Part shown: piece after piece, positions 1 to 7,200 of the stretch
How positions within the stretch are numbered: the first letter of the stretch is position 1
Layout: each line of letters starts with the position of its first letter
DNA from: an uncultured Ardenticatenia bacterium
GTDB lineage: Bacteria; Chloroflexota; Anaerolineae; Promineifilales; Promineifilaceae
DNA length: 7,531 nucleotides
Assembly: GCA_937858165.1 (NCBI GenBank)
Contig: CALLZA010000902.1
Span: 1 to 7,531, forward strand
Direction of reading: 5' to 3'
Position numbers and translations under genes: made by a program
The notes under the pieces: generated by a model
Database searches by the model: none
Told to the model about the DNA's origin: nothing
What the model saw: only the letters and a program-made list of their open reading frames with translations

Positions 1-111
1 GTGTTGGGGCGCGGCCGTGGGGGGCGCGCCCGGGGCGGGGCCCGCGTGCGGGCGTGGCTCGGGCGGTTGGCCTGGCCTGCTGGTCAACCCGCCTGACCCC
101 GCCGCGCATTA
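1..111. other. GC-rich contig start, no supported gene
   Basis: This stretch is extremely G+C rich, with G runs at 6-9, 19-24, 32-35 and 37-40. All three plus-strand frames stay open across most of it, as expected by chance at this composition. Frame 1 could be the last 31 codons of an upstream gene, ending at the TGA at 94-96. Its translation is Gly/Arg-rich low complexity without a recognisable motif, so I do not call it. The opposite contig end carries unremoved adapter, so the quality of this end is also uncertain. Confidence 0.4.
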
Positions 112-180
112 CAGACCTGACAGGTGGGCGACCCCTCGCCAACGGGAACGAACCTCGAAGTCGCCCACCTGTCAGGTCTG
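112..180. repeat. Perfect 21-bp inverted repeat with 27-nt loop
   Basis: The arm at 112-132 is an exact reverse complement of 160-180, separated by 27 nt. Each arm contains an 11-nt near-palindrome, ACCTGACAGGT at 115-125 and ACCTGTCAGGT at 167-177, whose centres lie 52 bp apart. It sits upstream of the candidate promoter of the exporter genes. It could be a dispersed intergenic (REP-like) element, a hairpin terminating an upstream transcript, or a pair of operator sites. The sequence does not decide between these. The symmetry is seen directly; the function is open. Confidence 0.85.
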
Positions 181-186
181 CGCGTT

Positions 187-221
187 TCCCAACTGACAAC
201 TAGCCACTGACAACTGTCAAC
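187..221. repeat. Degenerate heptamer array (TGACAAC-type)
   Basis: Five consecutive 7-nt units run from 187 to 221: TCCCAAC, TGACAAC, TAGCCAC, TGACAAC, TGTCAAC. Units two and four are identical, and every unit starts with T and ends in AC. Heptanucleotide tandem repeats in intergenic DNA are known from cyanobacteria and some other bacteria. This array is short and imperfect, but the two other intergenic gaps of the window carry 7-nt arrays of different sequence. No function can be assigned. Confidence 0.6.
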
Positions 222-236
222 TACTTTACACTCCCC

Positions 237-265
237 TTGCCATTTCTCGTCTACAATAGCATAAT
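237..265 (+). promoter_or_regulatory. Candidate sigma70-type promoter for the exporter genes
   Basis: TTGCCA at 237-242 (5 of 6 matches to the -35 consensus) and CATAAT at 260-265 (5 of 6 to the -10 consensus) are separated by 17 bp, the optimal spacing. The local sequence is AT-richer than its surroundings. Transcription would begin near 272 and leave a leader of about 265 nt before the first ABC gene. The call rests on consensus matching alone. Promoter motifs in this presumed phylum are not well defined. Confidence 0.35.
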
Positions 266-309
266 ACCGAATGCGCTTTACCAGTTGACACACTGGCGAA
301 CCCACTGCC

Positions 310-332
310 CGCCGGGGAAGGTTTCCCCGGCG
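310..332 (+). promoter_or_regulatory. Strong GC hairpin in the leader
   Basis: CGCCGGGGAA at 310-319 pairs perfectly with TTCCCCGGCG at 323-332 across a 3-nt loop. It lies about 40 nt after the predicted transcription start and about 205 nt before the first ABC gene. Downstream there is only a short ACTTTACG stretch, not a real U-tract, so it is not a classical intrinsic terminator. It may be part of a structured leader or a weak terminator for incoming transcription. Confidence 0.5.
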
Positions 333-352
333 ACTTTACGTCAGGTGCGACT

Positions 353-373
353 ATGACGGTTTTAATCCTCTGA
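353..373 (+). CDS. Possible 6-codon leader peptide (very tentative)
   Basis: ATG at 353-355 opens a six-codon frame (MTVLIL) ending in TGA at 371-373. AGGTG at 343-347 is a plausible ribosome binding site with 5-nt spacing, better than that of the first ABC gene itself. Stem-loops flank it on both sides. Short leader peptides upstream of ABC drug exporters are known, for example bmrB before bmrCD in Bacillus subtilis, where ribosome-mediated attenuation controls expression. A frame this short arises easily by chance, so this is only a hypothesis. Confidence 0.15.
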   Translation: MTVLIL

Positions 374-379
374 CATAAC

Positions 380-521
380 CCCGGCTTCGGCCACCCCCGT
401 ACTCTTGCCCGCCTTGCGGGCCGGTTTGCGCTGCCGCGAACCTTTGACGTCTGTCCCTGGCCCTTCGTGGGCCGCCTGATCCCTAATAATGCCGCTCCGG
501 CGGCCGGCCGCCCTGGCGGCA
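380..521 (+). promoter_or_regulatory. Stem-loop-rich leader upstream of the ABC genes
   Basis: No gene is supported here, but several compact hairpins follow one another. GGC-TTCG-GCC at 383-392 has a C(UUCG)G tetraloop. GCCCGC/GCGGGC at 407-412/416-421 has a 3-nt loop. GGTTTGCG at about 423 pairs imperfectly with CGCGAACC near 442. GGCCC/GGGCC lies at 459-463/469-473. TGCCGC/GCGGCA at 490-495/516-521 encloses the GGCGGCC/GGCCGCC palindrome at 499-512. I could not match this to a known riboswitch class. It could be a structured 5' leader, an unrecognised RNA, or simply GC-rich intergenic DNA. Confidence 0.35.
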
Positions 522-537
522 ATCTACGAGTGTCATC

Positions 538-2352
538 ATGAATAGTGAACTCGATCTGAAGTCAACGCTGTCTAAGCGTCGCATTGTCGGCATGTGGCGG
601 ATGCTCACCGGTTACCGGGCCATCTTCGTCGGCGCCTTCCTGTCCGTTGGGCTGGCCGCCGTCTGCCAGACGGTGTTCTACTACCTGTTGGCCTACTTTG
701 TCGATGACGTGTTGGGCGTCGAGGCGATGCGGGGTATGTTGCCGTGGGTGGCTGCCGGGTTCCTGGGGCTGGCTGTGGCCCAGGGGACGTTCACGTTCAT
801 GGGCGGTCGTTGGGCGGCCAAGACCTCGGAGAGCGTCATCCGCCGTTTGCGCGACTACCTGTACGATCACGTGCAGCGCCTGACGTTCACCTACCATGAC
901 AAGACGCCAACCGGCGACCTGATCCAGCGCTCGACATCGGACGTGGACACGCTGCGGCGCTTCTTCGGTGAAGAGTCGATCGGCCTCGGCCGCATCGTCA
1001 TGCTCTTCATTGTCAACTTCGCCGCCTTGCTGACGCTCAACGTCCGGTTGGCGCTCATCTCGGTTGTCGTTGTGCCGCTGGTTGTGGGCATCTCGATCTA
1101 CTTCTTCCGCAAGATCGGCCAGCGCTACGAGGTTTTCCAGGAAGAGGAAGCGAAACTCTCGACGACGTTGCAGGAGAACCTGAGCGGCGTGCGCGTGGTG
1201 CGCGCCTTTGCCCGGCAAGAGTACGAGCGCGAGAAGTTCGAGGTGACCAACCGCGGGCGCTACGTCAGCGGGCGGCGGCTGCTGTTGCTCCACGCCATCT
1301 ACTGGCCGTCGACCGACATTATCGTCGGCGTGCAACTGGTCATCGGCTACGCCGTGGGCGCGACGATGGCCATCAACGGCACGATCACCGTCGGCACGTT
1401 CCTGGCCTACATGGGCATGCTGACGTGGATCATGTGGCCCATCCGCAATATCGGCCGCCTCATCGTGCAGATGTCGATGGCCCTGGTGTCGTTCGACCGC
1501 GTGTCGGAGATCATCCGCGTCGACCGCGAGCCGCTGGACGTGGGCACGTTCCGGCCCGACGGCCGCATCAAGGGCGAGGTCGTCTTCGACGACGTGCGCT
1601 TTGCCTACGCCGAGGATATGGCCGTGCTCAACGGCATCACCTTCCGCGTCGAGCCGGGGCAGGCGGTGGCGCTGGTCGGCGCGACCGGCAGCGGCAAGAC
1701 GTCGCTGGTCAACCTGCTGCCGCGTTTCTACGAGTATCAGGGCAGCATCCGCATCGACGGCGTCGAGCTGCGCGACTACACCCGTCGCGACCTGCGCGAG
1801 CAGATCGGCTTCGTCCTCCAGGAGCCGTTCCTGTTCTCGCGGACGATCAAAGAGAACATCATGTACGGCGTCCACCGCGAAGTGACGGACGAGGACGTCT
1901 ATCGCGCCGCCCAGGCGGCGGCTGTCCACGACGTCATCCTGCGCTTCCCCGAAGGGTATGACACCGTCGTCGGCGAGAAGGGCGTAACGCTCAGCGGCGG
2001 CCAGAAGCAGCGCGTGACGCTGGCGCGCACGCTGTTGAAGGACCCGGCCATTCTCATCCTCGACGATGCCACGTCGTCGGTGGACACGGAGACCGAGGCG
2101 GCCATCCGCGACGCGCTGGAAGAGCTGATGCCCGGGCGGACGACGTTCATCATCGCCCACCGGGTGCAGACAGTCATGTATGCCGACCTGATCGTCGTCC
2201 TGGACAAGGGGCGCATCGTTCAGAGCGGCACGCACGAGGAGCTGCTGGAGCAGGAAGGCACCTACCGGCGTATCTACGATTTGCAGTCGCAGATCGAGGA
2301 CGAGTTGGAGCAGGATTTGTCGGCCGTGCGTGAGGCGCAGCCGTTGGGATAG
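538..2352 (+). CDS. ABC exporter half-transporter, degenerate-ATP-site subunit
   Basis: This 604-aa protein has the layout of a type IV (ABCB-like) ABC exporter half: an N-terminal transmembrane domain (about 25-310, six predicted helices) and a C-terminal nucleotide-binding domain (about 345-585). Walker A is GATGSGKT (381-388, Lys387). The Q-loop Gln is 428, the X-loop TVVGEKG is 476-482, the signature LSGGQ is 485-489, Walker B ends at Asp509, the D-loop SSVD is 513-516 and the H-loop His is 541. The residue after the Walker B Asp is Asp510 (codon 2065-2067) where active exporters have Glu, a known mark of the degenerate site in heterodimeric exporters such as TM287/288 and BmrCD. The next gene supplies the missing Glu, so the two probably form one exporter in the cytoplasmic membrane. 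The substrate (drug, lipid or peptide) cannot be inferred. ATG 538 is the first plausible start; only a weak GAG (528-530) precedes it. Confidence 0.96.
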   Translation: MNSELDLKSTLSKRRIVGMWRMLTGYRAIFVGAFLSVGLAAVCQTVFYYLLAYFVDDVLGVEAMRGMLPWVAAGFLGLAVAQGTFTFMGGRWAAKTSESVIRRLRDYLYDHVQRLTFTYHDKTPTGDLIQRSTSDVDTLRRFFGEESIGLGRIVMLFIVNFAALLTLNVRLALISVVVVPLVVGISIYFFRKIGQRYEVFQEEEAKLSTTLQENLSGVRVVRAFARQEYEREKFEVTNRGRYVSGRRLLLLHAIYWPSTDIIVGVQLVIGYAVGATMAINGTITVGTFLAYMGMLTWIMWPIRNIGRLIVQMSMALVSFDRVSEIIRVDREPLDVGTFRPDGRIKGEVVFDDVRFAYAEDMAVLNGITFRVEPGQAVALVGATGSGKTSLVNLLPRFYEYQGSIRIDGVELRDYTRRDLREQIGFVLQEPFLFSRTIKENIMYGVHREVTDEDVYRAAQAAAVHDVILRFPEGYDTVVGEKGVTLSGGQKQRVTLARTLLKDPAILILDDATSSVDTETEAAIRDALEELMPGRTTFIIAHRVQTVMYADLIVVLDKGRIVQSGTHEELLEQEGTYRRIYDLQSQIEDELEQDLSAVREAQPLG

Positions 2353-2355
2353 GGA

Positions 2356-2425
2356 CCAGGTTCCAGGTTCCAGGGCTAGGGAAGGTGTTTTCCCCTAGAA
2401 CCTAGAACCTAGAACCTAGAACCTA
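2356..2425 (+). repeat. Heptamer-repeat hairpin between the two ABC genes
   Basis: Two CCAGGTT units (2356-2369) face four exact CCTAGAA units (2394-2421) plus a partial CCTA. The two arrays are near reverse complements: 2359-2372 can pair with 2403-2416 at 12 of 14 positions. Inside, CTAGGGAA (2376-2383) pairs with TTCCCCTAG (2390-2398) with one bulged C and a 6-nt loop. The structure fills most of the 87-bp gap and ends 2 nt before the ribosome binding site of the second ABC gene. It could tune mRNA stability or the expression ratio of the two subunits, or be a neutral intergenic repeat. Confidence 0.75.
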
Positions 2426-2427
2426 AC

Positions 2428-2434
2428 AAGAGGG
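2428..2434 (+). promoter_or_regulatory. Ribosome binding site of second ABC gene
   Basis: AAGAGGG lies 5 nt before ATG 2440 and supports that start. The 13 bases ending in each start codon are nearly identical in the two ABC genes (GAGTGTCATCATG at 528-540, GAGGGTCATCATG at 2430-2442), differing at one position. Confidence 0.5.
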
Positions 2435-2439
2435 TCATC

Positions 2440-4236
2440 ATGGAAGAAGAAGTTTTTGAGGACGACGAGACCAATACTCGCTTCAGTAGCCGGACGGTGA
2501 CGCGCATCCTCCAGCAGGTGGTTCCCTACTGGCGGCTGGTCGTCTTCTTCCTGAGTCTGGTGGTGCTGATCACCATCTCTGACTCCATCTTCACCTACTT
2601 TGGCAAGCAGCTGGTGGACGACGCCATCCTGCCCCAGGACCCGGTGGCGCTGCGGTCGATCCTGACGAATTACGCCATCCTGAGCATCATCTCGGCCGGC
2701 ATCGTCTTCGGCTTCATCTTCATCACCGGTCTGTTGGGCGAGAAGGTGCGCTACGACCTGCGGCGCAAGCTGTTTCACCACTTGCAGGAGTTGACGTTCA
2801 GCTACTTCGACAAGACGGCCGTCGGCTGGATCATGTCGCGCGTCACGTCGGACACGGAGCGCATCGCCGACCTGGTGACGTGGGGGTTGCTCGACGTCAC
2901 CTGGGGCATCACCAGCGTGCTGGTGGCGTCGGGCTTCATGCTGTTCATCAACTGGCGGCTGGCGCTGCTGGTCATGATCACCATCCCGCTGCTGGTCGGC
3001 GTGGCCGTCTACTTTCGGCGGCTCATTCTGGTGCAGTTCCGCGAGGTGCGGCGGATCAACTCGAAGATCACCGGCGCCTACAACGAGAACATTACCGGCG
3101 TGCGCGTCACGAAGTCGCTGGCTCGCGAGGACAAGGACCTGCGCGACTTCCAGAAGCTGACCGGCATGATGTTCAACGCGTCGTACCGGGCCAACGTCCT
3201 CTCGGCCCTGTTCTTGCCGGCGGTGCAGTTCATCAGCGCCCTGGGCGTGGCCGCGGTCATCTTCTACGGCGGCTTGCTGGCCTTGCGCGGCGAGACGACG
3301 GTGGGGCAGATTCAGGCGTTCATCGGCTACGTGACGTTCATGATCTGGCCGGTGCAGGAGATGGCGCGCGTCTTCGCCCAGATGCAGCAGTCGATCGCCA
3401 GCGGCGAGCGCGTCTTTTCGCTGCTCGACGCGGTGCCGGAGGTGATGGACAAGCCTGGGGCGCTGGAGACGGCGCACCTGGAAGGGGACATCGTTTTCGA
3501 CGACGTGACCTTCTACTATGAGAAGGACAAGCCGGTGTTGAAGCACTTTAACTTGCGCGTGCGGCCGGGCGACACTATTGCCCTTGTTGGTCCGACGGGC
3601 GGCGGCAAGTCGACCATCGTCAATCTGCTGTGCCGCTTCTATGAGCCAAAGGAAGGGCGCATCCTGTTCGGCGACCACGACTACACGGACCTGACGCAGC
3701 ACGCCATCCAGAGCCGGATCGGCATGGTGCTCCAGACGCCGCACCTGTTCAGTGGGACGATCCGCGAAAACCTGCGCTACGGCCGTCTGGGCGCCAGCGA
3801 CGACGACCTGGTGGACGCGGCGCGGCTGGCCGGGGCGCACGACTTCATCGTCACGCTGGAGAACGGCTACGACGAACAGGTGGGCGAGGGCGGCAGCAAG
3901 CTCTCCGTCGGCCAGAAGCAGCTCATCAGCCTGGCGCGGGCTATCCTGGCCGACCCGGACCTGTTCATCATGGACGAAGCGACCAGCTCAGTGGACACGC
4001 TGACCGAGGCGCTTATCCAGCGCGGCATGGAGACGATGATGGATGGGCGGACGAGCTTCGTTATCGCCCACCGGCTGAGCACGATCAAGCGCGCCAGCCG
4101 CATCCTGGTCATCGAGGACGGCCGCATTGCCGAGCAGGGCACGCACGCCGAGCTGATCCGCGCCGGCGGCCACTACTACAACCTGTACACGCGCCAGTTC
4201 CGGCGCGAGCGGGAAGTGGCGTTGGGGATCGTTTAG
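2440..4236 (+). CDS. ABC exporter half-transporter, catalytic-Glu subunit
   Basis: This 598-aa partner has the same fold: an acidic N-terminal extension (1-12), six predicted membrane helices between about 30 and 305, and a C-terminal ATPase domain from about 345. Walker A is GPTGGGKS (384-391, Lys390). The Q-loop Gln is 432. The signature is LSVGQ (488-492), with Val in place of the first Gly of LSGGQ. Walker B ends at Asp512, followed by catalytic Glu513; the D-loop SSVD is 516-519 and the H-loop His is 544. In the ATP sandwich its Walker motifs face LSGGQ of the first subunit, giving one fully consensus site. Its LSVGQ faces the Asp510 site, giving one degenerate site. That reciprocal pattern is what heterodimeric exporters show, and it supports co-assembly with the upstream product. 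The gene starts 87 bp after the upstream stop on the same strand, so an operon is likely. The transported substrate is unknown. Confidence 0.96.
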   Translation: MEEEVFEDDETNTRFSSRTVTRILQQVVPYWRLVVFFLSLVVLITISDSIFTYFGKQLVDDAILPQDPVALRSILTNYAILSIISAGIVFGFIFITGLLGEKVRYDLRRKLFHHLQELTFSYFDKTAVGWIMSRVTSDTERIADLVTWGLLDVTWGITSVLVASGFMLFINWRLALLVMITIPLLVGVAVYFRRLILVQFREVRRINSKITGAYNENITGVRVTKSLAREDKDLRDFQKLTGMMFNASYRANVLSALFLPAVQFISALGVAAVIFYGGLLALRGETTVGQIQAFIGYVTFMIWPVQEMARVFAQMQQSIASGERVFSLLDAVPEVMDKPGALETAHLEGDIVFDDVTFYYEKDKPVLKHFNLRVRPGDTIALVGPTGGGKSTIVNLLCRFYEPKEGRILFGDHDYTDLTQHAIQSRIGMVLQTPHLFSGTIRENLRYGRLGASDDDLVDAARLAGAHDFIVTLENGYDEQVGEGGSKLSVGQKQLISLARAILADPDLFIMDEATSSVDTLTEALIQRGMETMMDGRTSFVIAHRLSTIKRASRILVIEDGRIAEQGTHAELIRAGGHYYNLYTRQFRREREVALGIV

Positions 4237-4237
4237 G

Positions 4238-4285
4238 AATTACGAATTACGAATGAAGAGTGATCTTCATTCGTAATTCGTAATT
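4238..4285. terminator. Perfect 22-bp hairpin in convergent gap, possible bidirectional terminator
   Basis: The arm 4238-4259 is an exact reverse complement of 4264-4285 with a 4-nt loop (GTGA). The arms are AT-rich and built from 7-nt units (GAATTAC at 4237-4243 and 4244-4250, then GAATGAA). The hairpin begins one base after the ABC stop codon (4234-4236) and ends two bases before the stop codon of the opposing gene (4288-4290), so it fills the 51-bp convergent gap. Its position suits termination from both directions. It lacks a U-tract on either strand, so intrinsic termination is uncertain and it may instead be a repeat element or 3'-end stabiliser. Confidence 0.6.
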
Positions 4286-4287
4286 GC

Positions 4288-7200
4288 TTATGGTGTGTCG
4301 CCTACCACGTCGATACCGTCAACCTGCTGGGTCAGCCCGTGGTCGGCGGCCTTCCACAGCGGGCCGCTGAAGACCCCGCCGCTGAAGCTGAACAGTTGCG
4401 ACGGGCGAACGAGGCCGCCGTCACCGGTGAAGTTGCTCTTCACCGTGAAGTAGAGCGTGGCCGCGTCGTCGGAGGCGCTCAGGCCCAGGTTGTTGTTCTT
4501 CTGTAGCCCCTCGCTCTGCCCCTCGAAGCGGATGTGCCACGTGCCGGCGGTATTCGTGCCGCTCTGGGTCATGCAGAAGCCGAGCACGTCCTCGCCGGTG
4601 AAGTTGACGTTGGTCGCGCCGACGGGCACGCCGCCGCCGGCGATGGTGCTGATGAGCAGGTAGTACTGGCAGCCGCTGCCAATGGGGGAGACGCTGCCGG
4701 GCAGCACTTCCAGCCCGTTGATGCGCTCGCCGGTCGTTTTTAGCCCCACGTCACCGCCGTCAAAGAAGAGGGTCCACGTCGCGCCATTGGTGTGGACGAT
4801 CTGCGTCGGCTGCGTCTTGCCGAGGCCGGGCAGCTTCTGCGCCTGGCGGATGGTGATCCAGGCCGAGCCGTCGCTGTCGTCGTCCACGTCGAAGGCGATG
4901 ATGTCGGCCGTGGCCAGCATGCCCGCGCTCGCGCCGTCGAACCAGACCGACCAGGCGCTGCCGTCCCACTTGAGGATGTCGTTCTTCTGGTAGGTCGGCC
5001 CGTTGGTGACCTTGCCGCCGGCGGCCGTCACGTAGACGGCCATCGGCGCGGGCAGGTCGATCGTCCACGTGTGGCCGGCGGCCGGGCCGGTGTTGCCCGC
5101 CGCGTCGGTGCCGCGCACCTCAAAGGTGTGGCTGCCCTCGCTCAGGCCGGCGACGGTCACGGGGCTGACGCAGGCCGCCCACGCGCCGCCATCCAGCCGG
5201 CACGCGAAGGTTGCGCCCGCTTCGCTGCTAAACTCGAACTGCGCGTCGGGGCTGGAGGATGGGTTGGGTGGGGCCAGGATGATGGTTGTGTCCGGTGGCG
5301 CGGTGTCGATGGTCCAGGCGTAGGCCGCCTCGCCGCTGTTGCCAGCGGCGTCGGTCGCCTGGACGGTGAATGTGTGTTGGCCATCGGCCAGACCAGGGTA
5401 CTGCTGCGGGCTGGCGCACGCGGCGAACGTTCCATCGTCGAGCTTGCAGGCGAACGTTGCGCCCGCTTCGCCGCTAAAGGAGAAGGAAGCGGCGGTGGCG
5501 TTGGTCAGCGCCGGTGGGTAGGTGTCGATGGTGACCGTCGGCGCGCTGGCGTCGATGGTGAAGGCGCGTTCGGCCGCTGGGCCACTGTTGCCGGCGATGT
5601 CGGTGGCGCGGACGTGGAAGGTGTGGTCGCCGTCGATCAGGTCAGTAAAGCTTCTAGGGCTGTGGCAGACGGCCCAGGTGTCGGCGTCGAGCCGGCACTC
5701 AAACGTCGCCCCCGCCTCGCTGCTAAAGGTGAAAGACGGGTCATTGTCGCCGGTCACGCCCGCCGGGCCACTGTTGATAGTCGTACCCGGGCCGACGGTA
5801 TCGATAGTCCACGCGCCGGTCGCCGGGCTGGCGTCAGCGTTGCCGGCGGCGTCGCCGGCCCAGACAGTGAAGGTATGGCTCCCATCGGCCAGGCCGGTGT
5901 AGGTCGTGGGGCTGGCGCAGGCCGCGACCGCCCCGCCGTCGAGCTGGCAGGTGAAGGTGACCCCAACCTCGTTGCTGCTAAAGGTGAAGGTGGCGTCAGT
6001 CGTGGTGGAGGGGGTGGGTGGGCCGCTGATGATGGTCGTCTCCGGCGGGACCGTATCCACCGTCCAGGCGTGGCTGATGGGGTTGGAGGTGTTTCCTGCG
6101 GCGTCTTTGGCTCGCACGTCGAAGGTGTGGCCGCCGTCGGCCAGGTTCGGGTACGACTGGGGGCTGGCGCAGGCGACCCACGCGCCATTGTTGAGGCGGC
6201 ACTCGAACGTCGCCCCGGCTTCGGTGCTGCTAAAGGTGAACGTCGCCGTGGGGACGTTGGTCAACGCCGACGGTTTGCCGTCCAGCGTCACTGATGGGGC
6301 GGCGGTGTCGATCGTCCAGACGAAGCTGGCCGGTGTCGGGTCGGTCTGGCCGCTCGCGTTTCTGGCTCGCACCTGGAAAGTGTGGCTGCCGTCCGTCAGG
6401 CCGCTGTAGCTGGTGGGTGTCGTGCAGGCGGCGAAGGGCGCGCTGTCGAGCTGACACTCGAAGGTACTGCTGCTCGCGTTGCTGCTGAAAGTGAACGACG
6501 CCGTGGCGCTGTTGCTCAGCACCGGCGGCGCGCTGGTGAGGGTCGTGTCCGGCGGCTGCGGGAGGGCGATCGTCCAGGTGTGTTCGGCCGGCGAGGCATC
6601 GCTGTTGCCGGCGCCGTCGATGGCCCGCACCCTGAAGGTGTGGTCGCCTTCGCTCAGACCGCTGTAAGTCCTGGGGCTGACGCAGGTCGCCCATGCGTCA
6701 CTGTCCAGCTGGCACTCGAACCGTGCCACGCCCGCGCTGCTGTCGCTGCCGGTGAAGCCAAAGGCGGCGTCGGCGCTGGACGATGGGTTGGGCGGCGTCG
6801 CCGTCAGGGTCGTATCCGGCGGCGTGGTGTCAACTGTCCAGGTGTAAGTGGCTGGCGTGGCGTCGCTGTTGGTCGCCGCGTCGCGGGCGCGAACCTGAAA
6901 CGTGTGGTTGCCATCGGACAGACCGGCGTAGCTCCGGGGCGTTGTGCAGGCGACGAAGGCGGCGCTGTCGAGCTTGCATTCGAACGTGCCGTCCTCGGTG
7001 CTGGTGAATGTGAACGTGGCCTCGCTCGTGGCGACGGCCGCCGGCTGGCCGGTGAGGGTCGTGTCGGGCGCGGTCAGGTCCATTGTCCACGACCACGTAG
7101 CCGGAGTGGGATCGACGTTGCCCAACGCGTCCTCGGCCTTGACGTAGAAGGTGTGGACACCCTCGAACAGGTTGTAGTAGGTGATGCTGCTGCCGCCGCA

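Noticed and set aside
6..40. Possible G-quadruplex from four G runs
   Set aside because: One connecting loop is 9 nt, and the region is so G-rich that such runs are expected by chance; there is no gene context to give it meaning.
203..209. GCCACTG resembling a conserved cobalamin-riboswitch heptamer
   Set aside because: No B12 box or other conserved core elements are nearby, and the bases belong to the 7-nt-period array.
285..290. Perfect -35 hexamer TTGACA
   Set aside because: No acceptable -10 element lies 16-18 bp downstream, where the sequence is GC-rich; the 237-265 pair is better.
84..305. 73-codon minus-strand frame across the inverted repeat
   Set aside because: It is mostly translation of the inverted repeat and heptamer array, with no recognisable domain or ribosome site.
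476..510. CCTGATC...TAATGCC resembling part of a TPP riboswitch
   Set aside because: The CTGAGA core and the GGGGTGCC element are missing, and the bases around TAAT cannot form the expected stem. The match is partial and probably chance.
562..2235. 557-codon open frame antisense to the first ABC gene
   Set aside because: The plus strand encodes an unmistakable ABC exporter with all motifs. The antisense frame is His/Asp/Arg-rich without a recognisable domain, a shadow of GC-rich codon usage.
2416..3840. 474-codon open frame antisense to the second ABC gene
   Set aside because: Same reason: compositional shadow of a well-supported ABC gene.
4792..6294. 500-codon plus-strand open frame opposite the Ig-like array
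   Set aside because: Its Gly/Arg/Val-rich periodic translation follows from the repeated minus-strand codons; the minus strand shows clear Ig-like repeats.
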